Source: Paracentrotus lividus (lineage: Eukaryota; Echinodermata; Echinoidea; Camarodonta; Echinidae). Taken from it: a stretch of DNA of 64,000 nt. The stretch covers positions 77,517,473 through 77,581,472 of the forward strand of contig CALNVZ010000174.1 of assembly GCA_940671915.1 (NCBI GenBank), given 5' to 3'. Position 1 is the first letter of the stretch. The number at the start of each line of letters is the position of its first letter. Shown piece after piece: positions 27,101-42,100 of this stretch. Under the pieces are notes generated by a model. The model saw nothing but the letters and a program-made list of their open reading frames with translations. It did no database searches and was not told where the DNA came from. A program made the translations under genes and the position numbers.

Positions 27101-30100
27101 TTTCCCCAGTTTTCTGGCGAAATGTTATTTCCGACACATCTAACGCCTCTTTTCTCTTCAAAATCCATTTATCGTATTATTGTCGCTTCACTTTCGATTT
27201 GATTCTGAATTATTTGCAGTCCGGAGAAGTCATCAGGACGGGCCTTCACGTCTCAACTGACCATGACAATGACATTAGAAGAGTGGCCTTTGAGCCTTGA
27301 AGATTGACTCTCAAGGAGAAGATATAATAGTAACCTTTTCTCCTGGCAGACAGGTATGGTCACGGTGTATATAGGAGATATCTAGGTTAGAATGAAATGA
27401 ATTCGGAAGGATACCACTGTTTTAAAAGCAGCAATGCCCACCATGTAGTTGATTCAGAAAGAGATAACAATTAGGGTATCTGCAAGGATCTTCTTTGCCC
27501 TCCTTTCTTATAACCCCAATTTTATCCTCGCTTGAAATATATCTCCTTTCTCTCTTATTCATCGGAACTTTTTAAAATCGAAGTACGTGTCATCATTACC
27601 TACTTTTCAAGCTCTCTCTGCTCCTATCTTCCGCCCGTTCTCTCTCTATAAATATAAGTAGAGACTATCCATAAAAAAAAAAATTTACCTTTTTCTTTCT
27701 CCCATTTTGTCCCTTTTTCGCTCCCTTTTCCTCTCTATCAGTCTCTATCCATTAGCTCGTCTTTCATTCTATTCTTATTTTCAATCACTTTCTTTCCCCT
27801 TCCCTCTTCTTTCGTAAGTTGGCCTCTCTTCCTAGCAAATTGAAAATCGAAAGCTTCCTTCTTCAATAATAACCGTGACCGAATCAGACAAGCGGGATTC
27901 TATAACGATTTGGGTGGGAGTGAAGCGAGGTTCACTGTAAGGTGTATTCCATTCAACAATCAACTGCATGAAAACTTTCCTGTAAACATATGTCATCGAT
28001 ATCCCCCTGGATAAAAACAACCTGGAAAACACGCTCAGATCAATAAACATTTTTGGGGGCATTTTGAAAATGAAAAAAATATGGTCAGAGGACATAATGG
28101 CCTTGAATTTTCTAAAGCTAGCTGATTTGTGAGAGTTCAGGTTTGGCGACGCGTCAGTATAGAGAAGTCAACATGAACATGACATTGTAGGAAGCATTGA
28201 AAGGGAGGTTGGCGTCAAGGGAATTGATATGTTTCCGATTAGACCAGAATGATTCTCCTTCAACAGATACTTTATGAAATTATTTAGCGGATATCAGACG
28301 CTCAACCTCATCTTTTCATTATTTTCGCTAGGTCTCAATAGCTGCTGAAGATTAGATAAAAAAAAGAGGACCCAAACGTGTTCAAATATAGCCACATGTC
28401 GTCAAAGAAATTGGTTTTCCTTGCGAAACCACAGTTTATCCGTTATTGACATCCATCAAAGTTAGGGTGTTATTTTGTGGTGTTTCGCACCGCCATGTCT
28501 AGAATCATAATGCTGACACGCAAATATTCGATAAAACTTGATGGAATATCGAAAGAAATATTATGACACAAATGAAAAGTTTTAAAAAAAGCAGGTCATA
28601 ATATTACATGGCCTATTTTTTTTAATGCGTGACGTAAAACGCGTCTGAATAGTTTAAGGACGAATGCCAAGATGGCATGAACAGAGAATGTTTGAATATC
28701 GCTCAGCCACACCACACTCCAAGCCGACACCAGCCTGAACAACATAATACACTACTGTAGATAGCAAGTTAGTGGTCGGTTTGGAGTCTGTTTCGCCGAT
28801 GTGACTGAGGTCTGGGTGGAAGCTGGAGACTGGCTCGCTGGCATGGGCGTTCAAGTCTAGGGCATGTCTAACATTGAAATGTCTCCGGGATACGTGCGCT
28901 TCCTCTAGGGATGGGAGGTAAAGGTCATCTTAAGCGCTCTTGTCATCGTATCAGGGTGGAGCCAACCCGCATCCCATGCACCCCCTCATCACTCCCTTCC
29001 ACCACCCTCGCATCCCTCGCAACCCCCTCTTACACCCCACTCCTAACCCCATTCGCCAAATGAACGATTAGTAATAGGCATGGATAGGATAACTTTTATC
29101 TATAAACATGATAAATACATTACCATTGATCAATAACTGCAACATTCAAAGTACCAACTAATTCTAATAGTAATTATGGATTAATAATTGATACAAAGAT
29201 AATCAAATAAAGTATTTAAAAAATCCTTAGATTGGGACAAAATGCTTTCCAGATACATCAAACTCCAAATAGATTTTCCACCGCTCATTTTCTTCTCGTT
29301 CAAACAACTTTTTTGGCCTACATATTAATGCCGATTCTCTTTTTACGAAAGAAAAAGACAGTTAAGTTCCTTTTTATAAATACTGTCTACATTTTTACTC
29401 GTTTTGAATAAACATCAGAAATTGATGACTCAGGTGTTAAGTGGCGAGACAGATTATGACTTGATAAAAACAAAATATTTATAGGTACTCGTATCATCAT
29501 ATTTGTTGTTAACATGGAATATTATTGCTTCTCCAGCTTTCTAAAGGAGGATGCATTATTCGGGTAGTCTATCATGATGGGCGGGAACGGAAGTTTGTTT
29601 TATTTTGATAAAGTACTAGTATTGCTTGACCTTGAATAATGTTACATTGACATTGAAGGATACAGCCAAGGAGGTATAACATGCAAGGGTTATGACGATA
29701 ATAACAAAACAATGACATTTCAGCTGATGGAGTTTGCGTTGAAATAAAGTTTGCGATATGTTCTTCGTGATGAGGACAAGGCCTGTTTCCGATGTGAAAT
29801 TATCCAGGCCTTGCAACAAGTTGATCTAATTTTCAGGATGTTTGAACTTGTTTTTCTTGATCAAGCACTCATAAGGACAAGTATTCCGTTTTCCAATCAA
29901 TATATCTTTTGACTTTCTCTTACTCCTCCCCACCTCCTCCTCCTCCTACTTCTCCCTCACCTTCTCATCCTACTCCTCCTTCCTCTCATTTTCTCTCTCT
30001 CACCTCGCACTTGCTTTTCCTCCTATATTCATAGCTTTTTTGTATCATTAAAGTTAACAAAGATCTTTAAAATACATTCTGTACATTACAATAACAGAGT

Positions 30101-33100
30101 GCTTTATAGTATTGTTTATCGTGTAAAACATAGCATAGCCTAATCATAGTTGATAACCTTGTACTTCAAATACTGTTAGTTAACACGGCAATGTAATGGG
30201 ATTATAAATTCAGAAATATAACAAATCAAAACTATATGATATTGAAGATAATCTCTTACCTGTCTGTATCTGCTAGCATGGAAGATACCAATACCATTAG
30301 GTTGGTTGCCCCGGTAACCAGTAGGACACTCTTGACATGAATATCCGGGTACTTTATTAATACATCTGTGCTGACTGTGATGATGGAAACATGCGTTTAC
30401 TACCTCCATGCACTGGTTAAGGAAAAATAAGAGATTGCAAATATCACTTTAATAATAATGTTCAAATGTTCAAATAAAGCGCTACATATTTTCAAAACAT
30501 AATTGAGTTTATATCGTATACTAGGTGAAGAGTTAGTACCGATGAGAGGAAAAGTACAGATGAAGAGTTTATAGTTAATTCTTTAATAATAATAGTAATA
30601 TCAAATAAAATAAAAAAATAAACTTGTACAACAATAATAGTATAGCAGTTTCGTATAATGACAACATTGATACAACAAATGAATACTTAATAATATTTCC
30701 GATATGTTAAGAGAAAAATTATGATAATAGATGATGAGATATGATTCCTACCTCGTTCACATCTGTACATGTCTGTCCATCTCCTCTGTACCCAACTGGA
30801 CATGTTCCACATGTGAACACGCCATCATCGGTGCTACGGCAGTCAACGCCCTCAAAACAAGGGCTAGAAAGACAACCATCTAGAAGATAACACATAGAGG
30901 AACAGAGGATCTAATATTAAATCAAGTTGGGGGGGGGGGAGATTATTACTTATTCGACAAAACAGCATCGGATCGTACAAGCATAAACTAAGACATATAT
31001 TCAATTTACGTATCATGTATCTTGTGTTCACGATTTGCTTATGTTTTGCACGACGAACAGTGACTCAAATACTCGTATAGTATACAAGTAATAAAGAGTA
31101 AGAAGAGTTCATAAGAGGAAAAGTGCGTTTAGAAACATTTTTTTCCTCATGAGTTGTTTGTCTCTTTTCTTCCAAGTTAACGTGCCAATATTTATTTGAT
31201 TTAAACGACAAATTTTGAAGTCGGATATTTCAGGAAAAATCAAAATAAGATAATTTGTCAATTTCGAAAATGTTTTTATTTTACTGTGGTTCGTGTTTTG
31301 TAATATCATACCATGCAAGTGTACTTATTATTGGAGAGTGCCTGTAGATCACATTCTGAAGACATTCATACATCAGCAGTAATTGAGATTTTAACTCAAT
31401 CTAAAACATGGCGAATGAGATTGTGATATTCAGACTTGATGGAACTGCTGGAAGTAGAAACATATGGTATTTTGCCTTTAAACACAAATCAAGGAAGGAG
31501 ATCCGCTTTCCTAGACTAATAATTGTGTTTGTCCTCTTTCAAGTTCAATGATAATGGATGACATATGTATCATCAAGCTAATGTAGGTATAACATAAACA
31601 TAGCAGTCTATACGGAAGTATAATGAACATGATCAATTTCCCTTGGCATACACCATTTCCTCAATCACAATCACCTTTTTTGCTGTTAATATGACATCTA
31701 TTTTGTTCCGACTCAAAATCAACGCTTTTATAAGGCTTCCATCAACCCCAAACAACGTTCCCATTCGTATCAGAATTTTTTTCTACCAAAATCCCGTCTT
31801 TACCTTTTGCAGTTATTGATTTATTTTCCAAAATTTCTGAACAAAATAGCTGCATATCGGTGCCCCCACCCCACTCCATCTTTTCCTTATCCCTTTCTCT
31901 CTCTCTCCCTACCTATGTCATGTATGTTAATGTATCTTCGTTGACATGAGATTTTAATGCTCACCGATCAACCATGGTCGTTTTTGTGCATAAATTATTG
32001 GTGCCCCACGCCTCCTCTCTCTTTCTTCTTCTTCTCTCTCTCCGTCCCTCTTTCTGCATACTCGTTGCCCCCTTGCCCCCTGCCCATATACCCCCTCTCT
32101 ATCTGTGTTAATGTTTCTTCGTTCACAGTTGACAGGTAAAATGGAACTCGAATGCTTACCGATCGGACATGGTCGTTGGTTGCACATCTGTTCTTGTTTG
32201 GTGATTCCTGAGCAATTCCTTCCCCCATGAGCAGGGGCGGGACTATCACAAAATCGATACCTCTCCTGAACGCCCCCGTCACATGAATGTGTACAGGCTG
32301 TCCATAGTGACCAATCGCCATAAGCCCCATCGACTATATAAAATGAAAAGAAAGAATATTATATTATATTACATGGTAAGATCATATGTCTTTTTTGTTG
32401 TTGAAAAAGCAGTCTTTTTGGCTGATGTGAGTTTGTGTGATTAACTGAATCAAAAGTCGATTCGAATATTGTGAAATATACTTTTGAATTAATTATTCTA
32501 TTTTTGTTTATATACCCTATTCACTAATTAGAAGTCATTGCAACTCATACAGCACGTTGACACATACCAGTTTATATAACAGCATAAATACAACACTGAA
32601 CATTTCTCTTCTGTTTTAAATATAATAAATATATTTCATAGTTTGAGTTGAATAATATGGCTACGTCATGTTAACTATAATGACCCAACAATATTTTTTT
32701 AATACTTACATTTGACATAAATCAGTCATAATAATAACTTAACACAGCACTCGGTGGTACTCATCTAAATCAATTTGGGAATGTAATGAAAAAGGGCTGT
32801 AAGTATATTCAGAATGTTCCAGTAACCTTTATTTAGAAAATCCTTGACAGTTCTACTTAAATCATTTACAATGTACTTACGGAGCTACAAGACTTAAATC
32901 ACTTGATACACGCGGGGTTAACTAAATAAGCTAAAAGCGCGACGATAGATTGATACGAGTATATTCATCTTCAATGTTGTGTTGGAAGTATGAAGCATAA
33001 GTTGATTATATTATTAGGATGTAGAATATCCCTTTTTACTAGGAGATGTTACAGATAAGTGCTCTCTCCAGACTGCGATATCCGAGTACGCCGTGTCGGC

Positions 33101-36100
33101 GGAAGCTCATTGTGAGATAACATACCGTATAATTGTCTATTATGTATATCGTATAATATATTGTCCGCAATAAGAATATAAATGGGAAAATTTTGGAAAG
33201 GACTAAGAATTTTTCATCAAAAGTACTATTAATTTAAAATCTTTCAATTAATTGTACCTCAACATTTTTATCATTTATAATTATAAATTCGACATTTTCA
33301 TCATACTATCCGCTCTGATATAATCTGTCCTTATCAAAATGGTTGCGGAGATCAAAATAGATCTACCCCAAAATATAGTCAGGTTTAATTATTGAAATAG
33401 GTAAGACGGTTTGAATGTAGGAGTCGGTAAATGGTACGTTGCCATAGCTACATTACCGTTTAAACCAAATCAGTCAAATCTTATCTGTCTCTTTTTGAAA
33501 TTACAAGAGTGGGCATTCACATTGCTTATTAAAGACAAATGTATCCGAGTTATGAAACGAAGTCAACGAATTGGTGCTAATGAGATTAGCCTAATTAAAT
33601 AATCCCTGTTTGTATTTTCAGTTTATGTTGCCAATTGCGTCTTCCGTGTCTACATCACATCATCTACTCCATTCTATTTTGGGGAATGTCATCATGCATT
33701 CCTGTTCTATCTTCCACTCAAACAAACCAATCATTTTCACTCTTCCTTTCATCAAGGCATAGCTCCTGTGAATACAGTACCCCGGGTGAGAACAAATAAA
33801 CAGATCATAGAAAAATGTTTATGAGGAATAAGTGGGATATGTGCAGACTTACCAGGACACGGCTCTCGCTGACACAGTCTCTCCTCGCGCCCAGCTCCGA
33901 AGGCTTCACCCAGACACCTAGCCCCGCCGTTCTGCGGGGGTGGAGAGTTACAGGATCGCACCCGAGTCTCGGTTCCTATACCACACGTGATACCACAAGC
34001 CCATGGTGTCCAATTACTCCAACCGCCGTCCACAACCGCTGAGGAGAGAAACAGACACAAATATGATTAGATGGGACTTCATAAAATCCCCACCTGTCGT
34101 GAAGAATTCATAAATGCCATTCCAATCTCATATCACTCATTTTTCCTCCAAAAGGAGCTCGTTTTGAAATTCTTTCCTATACTTTGGGCCTGTATCTACA
34201 TAGGCTGCTATGAAAAAACAGGCAAAGCAGAAAAGCACTGTATTATTACATTTTACATTCATATCCTAGGGATACGTTATTCTGTTTCGCATCAAGGATT
34301 TCACCGTTTCATGACTATTCTACCCTGACCAACGTAGGTTACCTCATCAGTGTCCGAAATTCACCTATTAAGGTATTTATTTGTTTTTTGTTTAAAAAAA
34401 AAAAAAATCTCTATCGGGAGAAGTTTTAAAAAAATACTAAATTATTATGGCAATTACTCCCAAACTTAACAATAATAACACCATACCATGAACAACCTTC
34501 GTCTCTTTTCGATTGCTCTCATGTTGTTACAACTAGAACAACACGCGAATGCCTAAGAAAAAGTCTCTTCCGTTACCTTAAGAAAAGAAGCTTCTTAAAA
34601 TATATATATATATATTCGAGACTACGTGGCTGTCACATTCTACGAGATGAATGATGCAGAACAGATCTCTTCCCCGTGAGGTGAGGGTAAGGTGAAAAAC
34701 AGTTACCGTCTTACTACGTCATCATTGCATTATTTCTGTTATGCATATTTATGTTATCCTTTTAAATCCTCTCACGTAGGGTTTTGATCTGCAAGCGTAT
34801 CCGAGACTCAGTAGCCCCTTTCTACAGAGTCACGCAAGGTATGCTATGCACAATTTCACCCTTATCCTCCCTCTTAGCGTGCGGAACATTTAAAGACACA
34901 TCTCCCATCATCACGTGCACACATCTGGCGTGAAGTGTCAACTTGAGGAGACACTGTCTCATTATTTCGTTCAGGGATTTCTCTTTTACATGTTTTATTC
35001 TTTCTCTCATTTTAGATTTGTCCATCTTATATGAGTCTTAATTTTAAAATCTATTTTATTTTTCCTCAATGGATCAGTCTGTTTGATTTTTCCTTTTAAA
35101 CAATATCGAAATCTTACATGTCTTATGACACCTTTTTGTTTATTCTCTATATTAAATGTATAACATTTTCTAAAAGCCTTTCTGTCATTCATATTTGTGA
35201 ATTCAGTATTACTTAACAACATTTATTTGTAGTACTAAATTGTAATCATAATCATGATAATATTTTGATATATAATACAACACATTAACACATTCATCTT
35301 AGATGTAGTAAAAATTATCTAATGTAAAAAAAAATGCATATGTTATAGTACCGATACATTTTCTTCTCTCTCCCTACTTTCCACCGATACCAGTTGATTT
35401 TCTTTCGAGTATTTCCGCTGAGCCAAAAAGATACACATGGGGCATGACATGATGACAGCCAGCGAAATATATCCACCTCTCAAATCATAATACATATTGA
35501 ACATGTCTACATGTATGTTAATATTATACCTCTCTTTCTATTTTCTTTCCTTTTCAGACGGTTCACTTTCCCTCATAATTAAGTCGATTCCCGATGCTCG
35601 ATGTTCAAAATGGGTTTGCTGAAAGAAGGTTTTAATGTTTTTCTTCGTTCTAATTCTAGTTCTAATTTATTTGAGTTTCTGGTGGATATCAACGACAGAT
35701 TTTGTTTTTGAAAAATAGGACGCGGTAAAGGACTTCAGTCAGACGAGCGCTGATGAATTGCATCGAACTTACTATTAAGTATTTCCGTTTATGAATTATA
35801 CTATAACATGGTCCGACTTCTGGTTTCATAAGCCTGATACACACAGGTTGACGAAAGAGTGAATTTTGATTGATGAGATATAGAACGAAAAATACTATTT
35901 AATTTGCAAAATATTATTCCAATCTGAAAATAGCAATGGGTGGTCGATCCATGGCTACATTTTCCTTCCAAACAACCCACATTCTACATGCGTATTCCAT
36001 CAAGACAAAAGGTGGTCTCCCTGGAAAGACCAGTGTCCCACAGTGTGAAACATAGTGTGAAATCATTCGTACACTTTCAAATTGTAAATCACATGTTCAT

Positions 36101-39100
36101 ATTGCCAGGATTGTGAAGGAATAAAATCTGTGAACACTTTGTGGGGAAACAGCACCACAGAATGAGATGATCTTCACATTGTTAAATTCGAGCGCCTTCA
36201 TAAAGCAATTATGTGAACACACTGTGAGCTACTGTGTTCTTTCTTAACAGTACGGCTACACCCCCTCCCAAACCCCCACTGAATTTAATATAGCAGACTG
36301 AAGATCACTTACACACGCATGAATCCCGGATACAGTTTCTGGTTTCCACACTTCTTCCATTGCAGGGGTACCTCATCCTATCACAAGATCGGCCCCTCTG
36401 CATCGTCCCAGAACCACAGGTGACTGAACAAGAAGTCCATTCGGTCCAATCACTCCAGCCTTGCTCCTCATCTACAGTATAAATATGCACGAGAACAATT
36501 TACATTCAATCTTGATTTGTTCTTCCATATACGTCTCTCCATTTGCACAGGGGTTGCGTATAAAACAAGCAGATCATGATAATAACTTATGATGTACTTA
36601 TAATGCTCAAAATCCATATGAATAATTAATGATTTGAATAATTGAATGATTTTCGCTTCCATATCCGTTTCTCCATTCGCACAAACCGTTAATGAAAAAA
36701 AGTTATGAAGTTCATAATGCGTATAATCCATTGAATAATTGATGCTGAATAATTTAATGATTTCTACTTCTATACCTGTGTCTCCATTCGCAAAGGGGTT
36801 ATGTATGAAACAAATCGATAATGATAATTACTTATGAAGCACTTATAATGCGCAAAATCTACATCATGACATGAATAAATAATGATGAATAATTGAATAA
36901 TTTTCACTTCCATATCCGTCTCTCCATTCGCACAGGGGTTGACTATAAAACAAACCAGTAATGATAAAAAAAAAACTTATGAAGTACATAATTTGCAAAG
37001 TCCATTGAATAATCTATGACGAATAATTGAATTACTTTTGCTTTCATACCAGTCTCTCCATTCGTACAAGGATAATGTATGAAACATACCAATCATGATA
37101 ATAACTTACACAGGACTTAATATGCACAAAATCCATATGATTATTATGTTAAAGGAGTGTTGTATTCTAAAAGCAAATAAATTGATCCTGTTGATTGTTA
37201 AGAATTGAGATAAGTTTTTTAAATGATGTGTATTAGTAATAAACGTGGGATGATATAAAAGTTGCAAGCTTCAAAAATTCATTGTTTTCGATGAAAAACA
37301 GCAATTATTGTAACAATCAGGAGTAAATACGAACATGACATGAGTACCTTTTCCCACTTCTTTAAATTTAGAAGCGATCATAATCTTACCTGGACATTGA
37401 GGGCAGCATTCTCCTAGTTTAATAATTGGCTCCTGGCATGTGATTGGTTGACACTCGATCAAACGACACGTCACGGCGGGGGCCTGCAATATTCATTGAA
37501 GAAATTAAAAAATATGTATTTATATAACAATATTTTGAGATAAACTTTATTTTGCGAATGTAGTACAAACTGTTCAAATCATACACAAATGTAAATCGCA
37601 TTGCATCAAAATAAAACAAAAGATACTTACATTGCATTCACAGGTTGTACAAGAATCGTCTTTCCATTGCTCGAAGTTTTGTTTGATCTCATTCTTGTAG
37701 AAACATCCATCTAACCAGGGAGGGGTTTCACTTGGTATTTTATTATTCTGTTAAAAAAGGGGGAAATTTGTGTTAATTCATATTTTGGATTAATAATGCA
37801 CGTTTTTCTTACAGAAACAATGTGTTTACTATTTTCATACATCAACGTTATTCTAGCAACTATTATTATATTATGAACCGATATTGTCATGGTACACCCT
37901 GGAACTCGAAAATCTTATAGCCCAATGAATTTTTACAAATAATTTTATCTTATTTTAGGAAATTATAGTACTGTCTAATTCTGGGCAAATTGTAAGAGAA
38001 AAATCTCGACTGTCTTTAGTTTTCTCTAGGGTCGTATCATATTGCACTCGTCTCTCGGACTCGAACATTTATGATTCTACATAGCGAACAATATTATTCT
38101 GATATCACCTCGGGATCGCCCAATAATACATGAAAATGCATTATTTTCCTTATGAGAGGGACATCTTACCATATCTGTCAGTCTTGTATGAATTTCCTCT
38201 TGGCCTTGAGACAGGACATCCACCAAGCCTTGTAATTGCATGATTTGATCACATGAAATAGCGCATTGGCCATTGAGTAGGACATCATTGGCAGCGGCAT
38301 TATTCGGATGGTATGTGTATTCTTGAGGACGTCCATCGTTGACGGGTACCTCCTCCATTGGCAGATGAGAAAAGTCGGGATTTGTCGGGGCCTGGGGCGT
38401 CTTCGGGGGTGCTGGAGCGATGGTTTGTTCTGGTGTTTGAACCTCGGGGATTGAAGGTCGGGTCTCTGGTTGACTGACCACTGGACCCACTCCTACCACA
38501 CCCGCTCCTACTGCAGCCATGTCATCTGGGATGCTCTCTTCTACTGGACCCACACCTGTAATTATAAAGATTAAACAATCAATACTTTTGATAATTATTT
38601 GTCGTCGTCTTAGTCTAGAAGGAGAAGTAATGATTATTACATACATGTACATTATGATTAAAGTTTTTCATTTATTTTCGTCGATTTCATTTGAAATATA
38701 ATCGCAATCAGGTCTTTTCATTTACCATAACTTCTCTCGAAATAAAAGTTTGCGCTTCGATTGCGAAAAATATTGTGAAGACGTATTCGTCATAATAATA
38801 ATAGCGATACACATGGTTAACTCACAATTTATTTTCTAACAATGTGGTTTCGAAAAAGCGAGTAAATACAAAAAAGCGAGTAAATACAAATTACAGATCT
38901 AAAAACAAACTATAACGGTGAGGTTATTGGTGTCCCTTTCTCTACAGTCATTATATGGATTAGTCTTTTTTTTTTGTCCATTTCATTAAACTTTGTGTCA
39001 CTTTGATCTCTGGTGGACAACTATACCACCAGACAACGACCCCGGAAATAACTACCACAACCAAAAACTACCCCTAACCCCAGACCCCACCCTATCCGGG

Positions 39101-42100
39101 GATTTGTCTTGGGGTAAATATCCAGGGGTAGTTTATCCTGCCACGCCCAATTTTGATGTACATTTGGACGCCCATTGGCTGGTTTAAGTTATAGGGGAAC
39201 TACATGAATAATGGAAAATCAAACATGTTATGAGATTTTTCTTTTCGTCGTGGAGGATTGTCCGGGACGTTTTTTTAGTCTCAGAGACGTCTCCGCGACG
39301 TGAGATACCAACTTTACCCAGCCCAAATCTCAAGCACAAACAGTTAGTCAAAACGGAACGTGTCTAGACCATGAGGTGAAAAGAGATGGAGGTTTTGAGG
39401 AGTTGATAACAATAAAACCAACATTCCATACTAGAAAAGAGACGAATAACCAACCCATCATTCCTCAATCCATAAAAACCCTTTTAAGTATTTTAACTCT
39501 ACAGTCTGTGTCAAATAAAATGGTACAGTTGGAAAACATTTTTTTATAGTGAGAAGGTTAATATCAACGTGGTATTGTTTGTTATTTTCATGAAGCAGGA
39601 ATATCACTCTTTCTTCTGCAATCTTTTTCATCACATTTGGTGCAGTATTTTTGGAGATATGACTAATTTTCTACAATCAAGAAAAATCCATTTTTCGCAC
39701 GCCGTCCCATGCCTTTGTGTACGATTTCGCAAAATGACCGTGAATTCAGCGCTCCTGAACAAAAGAAGTGCGTAATTTCGATTTGTTCCTCGTCGCACAA
39801 AACTTAGCATAACTTTTGTTTTACGAAAGCAAATTATACAGGACAAAGCGCATCAGCAAGAAAAATCTTTTGGCTTTAATTTGGTACTACAAACACACAT
39901 TATATGAAAAGATTTCACACCTAAATGATTTTTTCCCCGACTGTACCATTTTTTTTGACACAGACTGTATTGAACAAAAGACACTTTCACAGTAGCAAAC
40001 AACAAATGTTCCGAAACGACCATTCTTGCCTGAATCATGTAAATGAAGCTAATAAGTTTGAGGGTGGTCATCGCTGTTTTCCGCGAATTACACTTAATTC
40101 AGGCGGTTTCTCTTTTCTATGTTAAATATAACACCCAAACAGCAAAACATTTGTATATTTTCAGTTACAGCTCGCATTTTATTTGCAGTGCGGTGCCTAG
40201 TGAACATTCCGAAATGTGTTGGAAGATTTTTTGAAAAGGACCCCTCAAAAATCAACACACAGCGATCATGATGATATATGCCAAAGGTTAAAATATCAAA
40301 CGAATGCATGCGTATTACTTTTGCGATTTTACCTCTAACATTTTTATCTGTGGCAAATTTACTTCTGACAAATTTTAACTCTAGAATTTAACCACTGGCA
40401 CAAGCCGAACAGACAAGCTTGTACTTTTTTTTATAGGCTGATCATTCTTTTGTTGGTCCAATTAATAGAAATAATTTACATCAAAAGAATATATCCTGTA
40501 AATGAACACATAACACACCTTCAAATGATTGTTTAATTAATCTGATTATTTATACAGCGTTATTATCAAAATCAAACATGCCAAACGACGAATCCATCGA
40601 AAGTTGGAGGAATAAGAACAAGCAAAAGTTCATACCACCTGTTATGTAATTACAAACATGTTAATTTGTTTTATAAAAGATTTCGAATCTTCTTTTAAAT
40701 TATAAGCAATAATGAATGAATCAAGTCTTTCTAATTTGCCAACAAAACTACCGGTATTACAGTATGAATTCATTATTGCGGCACACAATCATGGGATACT
40801 GAAAGATACCCATCTGTCGAAACTAAATTAAAGAAAATATAATTTTTATTAGGAAAAAAGAGGAAGACGACAATAGAATATACATATAAAGCAGATATTC
40901 ATACACAGGGGGGGGGGGGGGGGGGGGGGGGGGTCGGGAGACAAAAAAACCCCCAAATATTATAAAGGAAGATTTATCACTGCAAGAAAGATGTCAACCA
41001 TTTTGATTACATATACAGGACGGAAGATACAGTGACATGACGCGCGGAAGATCACCCATAGGGTCTCACTCAGCAGGGGTATGCTTCGATCTGCCCCTCA
41101 AGGCCCGTCAGATATTGGGAAATAACCGATTTAGTCAGCATTTTTGGTGCATCCAAGTCAATGATTATACCATGAATTGAAGACGACAAGCATTATCATA
41201 GGCTTTACAAGAAGACAGCTATGACTGAGACAGGAATGTTTCCCATCTTTTCTTGATTGTCTAAGAAAATAACAAAGAGTGAGTCGGATTGAGGCCGCCC
41301 GCCAAGGTAGAGTGGTGCAGCAAACAGACATTGAGAGCCTCACATTAAAATCACATGCGCAATTACTAACAATACATTCAAATTTAACTATCTCTTTCCT
41401 TGCCCTTTTATGCCCATCTGTTTGCGTAAATAATGTTACCGCATTTCATTTTCCAAGAGATTTTTTCCGTTTTGAAATGCCTCATTTCCTAAACGACTGT
41501 AGACCACAAGGAGAAAGGATTCCTACAGAATGTGACGCGGGAATGAGATTTCTCTTCTTGCATTTCTTAAGAGAGCATAATTATAGGCAATGATAAATTG
41601 TCTGAGTATGTGGGACCGACAAACATGTATAGAAACATTTTATATGGCTTCGTATTAAATGAGATTGTTCATCGAATTCTGTAGGTCATCGAGGTCTGAG
41701 AATTCGGACCAGATTATAATAATACCTCACTTTATCTTGCAATGAATACAGCAATAATTTGTAAACATATAGATCAAGTCCTGTCAATAGTAAATGCACA
41801 TAATCAAGCCTATCCCTTACATGATTATGAAAAGATGTTATATATGAAAAGACCGTATGCAGCCTAGGGGGCCGTCACACTGAGGTCGTTCTATAACGTT
41901 CTTGCCCGTTTTTGCCCGTTTTAAAAAAAACTGCTGAACGGGCTTTGGTCGGGTTGGAACTTATAACTTTGAAAAATAATTTCTTGAATACGATGCTAGG
42001 CAGTTCATAAATAGTTCTCGTTACGTCAATTCCATCTTTATCGCGTCCGCAATACGTTGTTATCCAGTTCAGAACGAGTAAACTGCTCGTTCACTCTATA

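Noticed and set aside
32157-32330. Minus-strand frame [16 protein letters not shown]...
   Set aside because: It covers the TSR3 exon in the wrong frame; the correct frame, fixed by phase and homology, encodes the type 1 repeat.
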